A program made the translations under genes and the position numbers. DNA of 64,000 nucleotides from Atherinomorus stipes (Eukaryota > Chordata > Actinopteri > Atheriniformes > Atherinidae): contig JALJCO010003012.1 of the NCBI GenBank assembly GCA_023101725.1, positions 613,001 through 677,000 of the forward strand, read 5' to 3'. How positions within the stretch are numbered: position 1 is the first letter of the stretch; each line of letters begins with the position of its first letter. Positions 61,401 through 64,000 of this stretch are shown here, piece after piece. The notes beneath the pieces were generated by a model, which was given only the letters and a program-made list of their open reading frames with translations, had not been told where the DNA came from and did no database searches.

Positions 61401-62476
61401 TTCATACTTGACTGACTAATCCACTTAGTCAGATTTAGTTGTTCAGATTTGTAACTTTTTTCTGGATATGTTGGAAAAGTTTCTGTAATTAGGTTATAAT
61501 TCTGAATTTGGTCGTCAAAAATAACTTATCATATTCATATCAGCATGATTAATAACAATTTAAGTATACTTGTTCCGCTTTGTGTGTCTGTTAATGAGTC
61601 GGGCAGCTGGCTGGGGCACAGTCCACTGTGTGTGCCTGTCTGCATGTCCATATAGCAGCCCACCAGGCCTGCGTATTGATCAGTTAGCTTGGCCTAATAG
61701 GAGAAGAGGAGCCTGACCTGGGAAAGTCAATATGGAGAAAAAGAGACATATCCTCCTCCTGTCCTGAGAGAGAAGTGGGAAAGAGAGGTCTGGAGAGGAA
61801 GAAGCAGAGTGCAGAAACAGAGACAGAGAGAGGTTTTAATGTGCACTACTGCTACCGGCAAAAAAAAAAAAAAAAAGGGGAGAAATAGTAAAGGAAGAGG
61901 CTGATGAAACAGCTGGACAAAAGAAAAGCAAGCATGAAAAAAAATAATAAGGAGACATAATGAATTTATATTAGCCTGCAACCTAAATACCTTATCACTT
62001 CTGTTAACAGAGAAAAGTTTGGGATTTGAATAAGAGCGCTTACACTGAGGGATACAGCCAGTGTGTGAAATAAGTTAAGTTCCTACCTTTCCCATATGAC
62101 AATCAGGATATTCTGTCAAAGCTTCTTTCTTTTTCTTTCTAACTAACTTTCAGCATTTGACTGCTTTTGGCAAAGAGAAACAGCACTCAAGTTAACTCAA
62201 GTGTAAAAGACTCTGCAGGAGATTATACTGAGGGAAAATAATTAAAAAATTGGGGAAGATGGGAAAATAAAAAAAAAGAACCCTGACATCCACTCACACA
62301 TCAATACATCGATAGATCAATGTGTGTGTGTCTGCGTGTGTTGTTACACCATCCCATCAGAAATATATAAATAAATTTTGTAGATAAACAAAAAAAGGAA
62401 AAAAAAAAAAAAAGAGGAATTGGAAAAGTAGATAAAAGACTTAGGTTTCACCACACACACGCGCACACATACATAC
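58500..62476. other. Mostly unique, probably intron with one unassigned exon
   Basis: By phase, an exon that starts in phase 0 and leaves two bases over should lie in or near this stretch on the minus strand. The best acceptor is at 61289-61325: a long C/T tract ending TGTTCCCCCAG, followed by a 60-codon open frame with LVSCDICSAATWISSCQRC. The frame then becomes Arg/Gly-rich and its candidate donors (CAG|GTGGAG) do not give the needed phase, so it is not annotated as an exon. The tracts 60470-60700 and 60850-60990 are unique and conserved-element-like. Confidence 0.35.
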
Positions 62477-62534
62477 CTGGCTGAGTGATGCTACCCTGGG
62501 GGGTGGCTTCAATCTGATGTGTTTAATGTTGACG
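62477..62534 (-). CDS. Short internal exon of the unidentified minus-strand gene
   Basis: Minus-strand TTTCTTGCCAACAG is a good acceptor and CAG|GTATGT a near-perfect donor. The 58-bp block is one base plus 19 codons: VNIKHIRLKPPPRVASLSQ. The other two frames have stops. The leading base C completes the codon left open by 63472-63542 (AA + C, Asn), so the two exons join in frame as ...ISITS-N-VNIKH.... The PPPR stretch suggests an extended or linker segment. The exon ends in phase 0. The (CA/GT)-rich DNA just beyond the donor is intronic. Confidence 0.7.
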
Positions 62535-62927
62535 CTGTTGGCAAGAAACACACACACACACTCACCCGCTGTTTAAACCTGTCATTTCATTTCATGAGAC
62601 CTGATTTGCTCATTTCCTTTATTTAATTTTTTTATTATCATATGTGCAGCCATTTAAAACGCTCAAGGTGTGATGCAAATCCCCACATTTCTGACAGCAA
62701 GTACACTGACTGAGGATCCCTCACGCCCTTCAGAGCCTTTTACACAAATGCCATAGAAACCCTGCACAGCCACAAACTCAACTGTGCCACATTGTGCAAG
62801 ACCACCGATTCCTGCTTGGCTGGGTGCTTTAATTGGCTGCACTGCAGACTGTCAAACTACTGACAGTTACTTTTGACCACATTTGGATGTGTTTTTTGGT
62901 TTCAAATGACAGCTTGTCGGATAAAAA

Positions 62928-62944
62928 TAAATAAATAAATAAAG
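62928..62944. repeat. (AAAT)n short tandem repeat
   Basis: Four AAAT-type units in the intron between two exons. Confidence 0.7.
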
Positions 62945-63471
62945 CGTGATTGCAATAATCTCTCCATGCATGGAAATTAACTGATGTATTTTAAGAAATA
63001 GTATCATAAATAGCAAAATACAGTCAACTGACAGTTTCAAGGTCAAACCTGACTTCCCCCTCCTCTGGTGGGTCTAAGCATCTAAAGAAGGAAAAATCTG
63101 AAGCCAGTAACAAAGTATAAAAACTTAGATGCCGACAAAGCAACTTTAATTTTATCAAAATGTGTGAAACCAAAAATAAAAATGTGATTTCCAGAGAGGT
63201 TTACATTAGAAACACAACAAGTCTTTAGAGGCCTTACAGAACTGCATGGTGGGAAATATCACACAGGGATTTGCATATCGCCATGGGGACAGTGGTGTTG
63301 CAGTGACTCCTGAAAGGAGAGCAACTTCCTTAAAGATAGAATCCCCGAGGCCAAAGCTGTGCTACCTTTTTCCTGCAGGGGAGGGGGCGTACATACTGTC
63401 CGTGTGTGTGTGTGATTGGTTCATGACCATATTAGTTATTTAAGTTGTTTCAGCTGTTTGCATATACGTAC

Positions 63472-63542
63472 TTGGAAGTAATGGAAATCAAAGGTACAGC
63501 AAGCTCATCTAGCAGCAAAGTCCTTCGAACAACCTCAGACAC
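63472..63542 (-). CDS. Internal exon of the unidentified minus-strand gene
   Basis: On the minus strand ATTTTTGTTGCAG precedes a 71-bp block that ends TCCAA before the donor GTACGT. In phase 0 it reads VSEVVRRTLLLDELAVPL then ISITS, with two bases (AA) left over. These are completed by the first base of the exon at 62534, giving Asn. The 937-bp intron between the two is ordinary unique sequence. The peptide alternates basic and hydrophobic residues and could be a helix followed by a strand; I recognise no domain. Upstream exons lie beyond 64000. Confidence 0.7.
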
Positions 63543-64000
63543 CTGCAACAAAAATCACATTGAAATCAATGAAACAGTTATTATTCATTTATTACCAACA
63601 AATATATTTATATAATGTGTAGCTTAAATACTTCTAAAATCATATAATCTGCAATGCATGACCTGGCCTTCTTAGCTAACCATTAAACATTCAAATAAAC
63701 TACTTTTTTTTTTTCCTAGGTCAAACTTTGATTTCAGTTTTTAAGTATTATTAGACACAGCTAAATAAATGATAATTATTTTATTTAGGAATATGAAATT
63801 GCTCAGGTGCTGTAAAGTATAAACACATTTGACAGCTCCCAGGAGTATAAACGTGAGGAGTTTCACCCCTGACTAATTGCTGAGCATTAACATCTGATTA
63901 CCACAACAACATCATATTATCAAGAGAGAAGAGGTGAATAAAGTAATGAAGGTAGGAAATGCTCTGCTAAAACAGAAAAAAACATAATATCAAAGACAGT
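63543..64000. other. Intronic flank, no exon seen
   Basis: AT-rich sequence upstream of the first exon in the window; no splice-bounded open frame recognised. Confidence 0.4.

Overview
The window looks like nuclear DNA of a ray-finned (teleost) fish. It is AT-rich and CpG-poor, has no compact genes, and is full of CA, GA and TA microsatellites. Its mobile-element mix is typical of teleosts: Tc1-like, PIF/Harbinger and hAT DNA transposons, RTE-, L2- and L1-like LINE fragments, and several small TA-flanked non-autonomous elements. No bacterial or organellar genes, rRNAs, tRNAs or CRISPR arrays were seen.

Host coding content is sparse. Four short stretches on the minus strand have the features of spliced exons: an acceptor AG, a donor GT, and an open frame between them. 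They lie at 63472-63542, 62477-62534, 56907-57030 and 10557-10712. The first two share a codon in matching phase (AA|C, Asn). The third ends and the fourth begins in phase 0. A weaker fifth candidate is at 12628-12818. The simplest reading is one minus-strand gene that enters from beyond 64000, crosses most of the window and leaves below position 1, with very large introns. Its downstream part is rich in Glu, Gln and Lys and looks like coiled coil. I could not identify the gene. At least one exon between 62477 and 57030 is unassigned, because the phases there do not match.

Layout: 1.7-3.3 kb, internally deleted Harbinger element; 3.9-5.3 kb, hAT-like element; 6.0 kb, protein-like decayed frame; 10.6 and 12.7 kb, exons; 13.1-19.2 kb, LINE graveyard (two RTE-like 3' ends, one L2-like 3' end) with composite DNA-transposon debris; 19.3-21.2 kb, small MITEs; 23.7-30.3 kb, dispersed repeats, a Tc1-like MITE with a diverged second copy, and a decayed Tc1-like relative; 33.6 kb, L1-like remnant; 34.6-36.6 kb, full-length but dead Tc1-like element with a 468-bp MITE inside its right terminal repeat; 37.95-41.88 kb, a 3.9-kb element with about 735-bp inverted arms, the most unusual structure here; 42.4-43.1 kb, hAT element with a perfect 8-bp target duplication and a nested palindromic MITE; 45.9-48.3 kb, Tc1-like remnant, two MITEs and a possible LTR; 48.3-64 kb, mostly unique intronic sequence with conserved-element-like AT-rich tracts, three exons and one more MITE.

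The genes do not form a pathway. The window is best read as the introns of one large gene, repeatedly colonised by transposons, with relative ages that can be inferred from the nesting.
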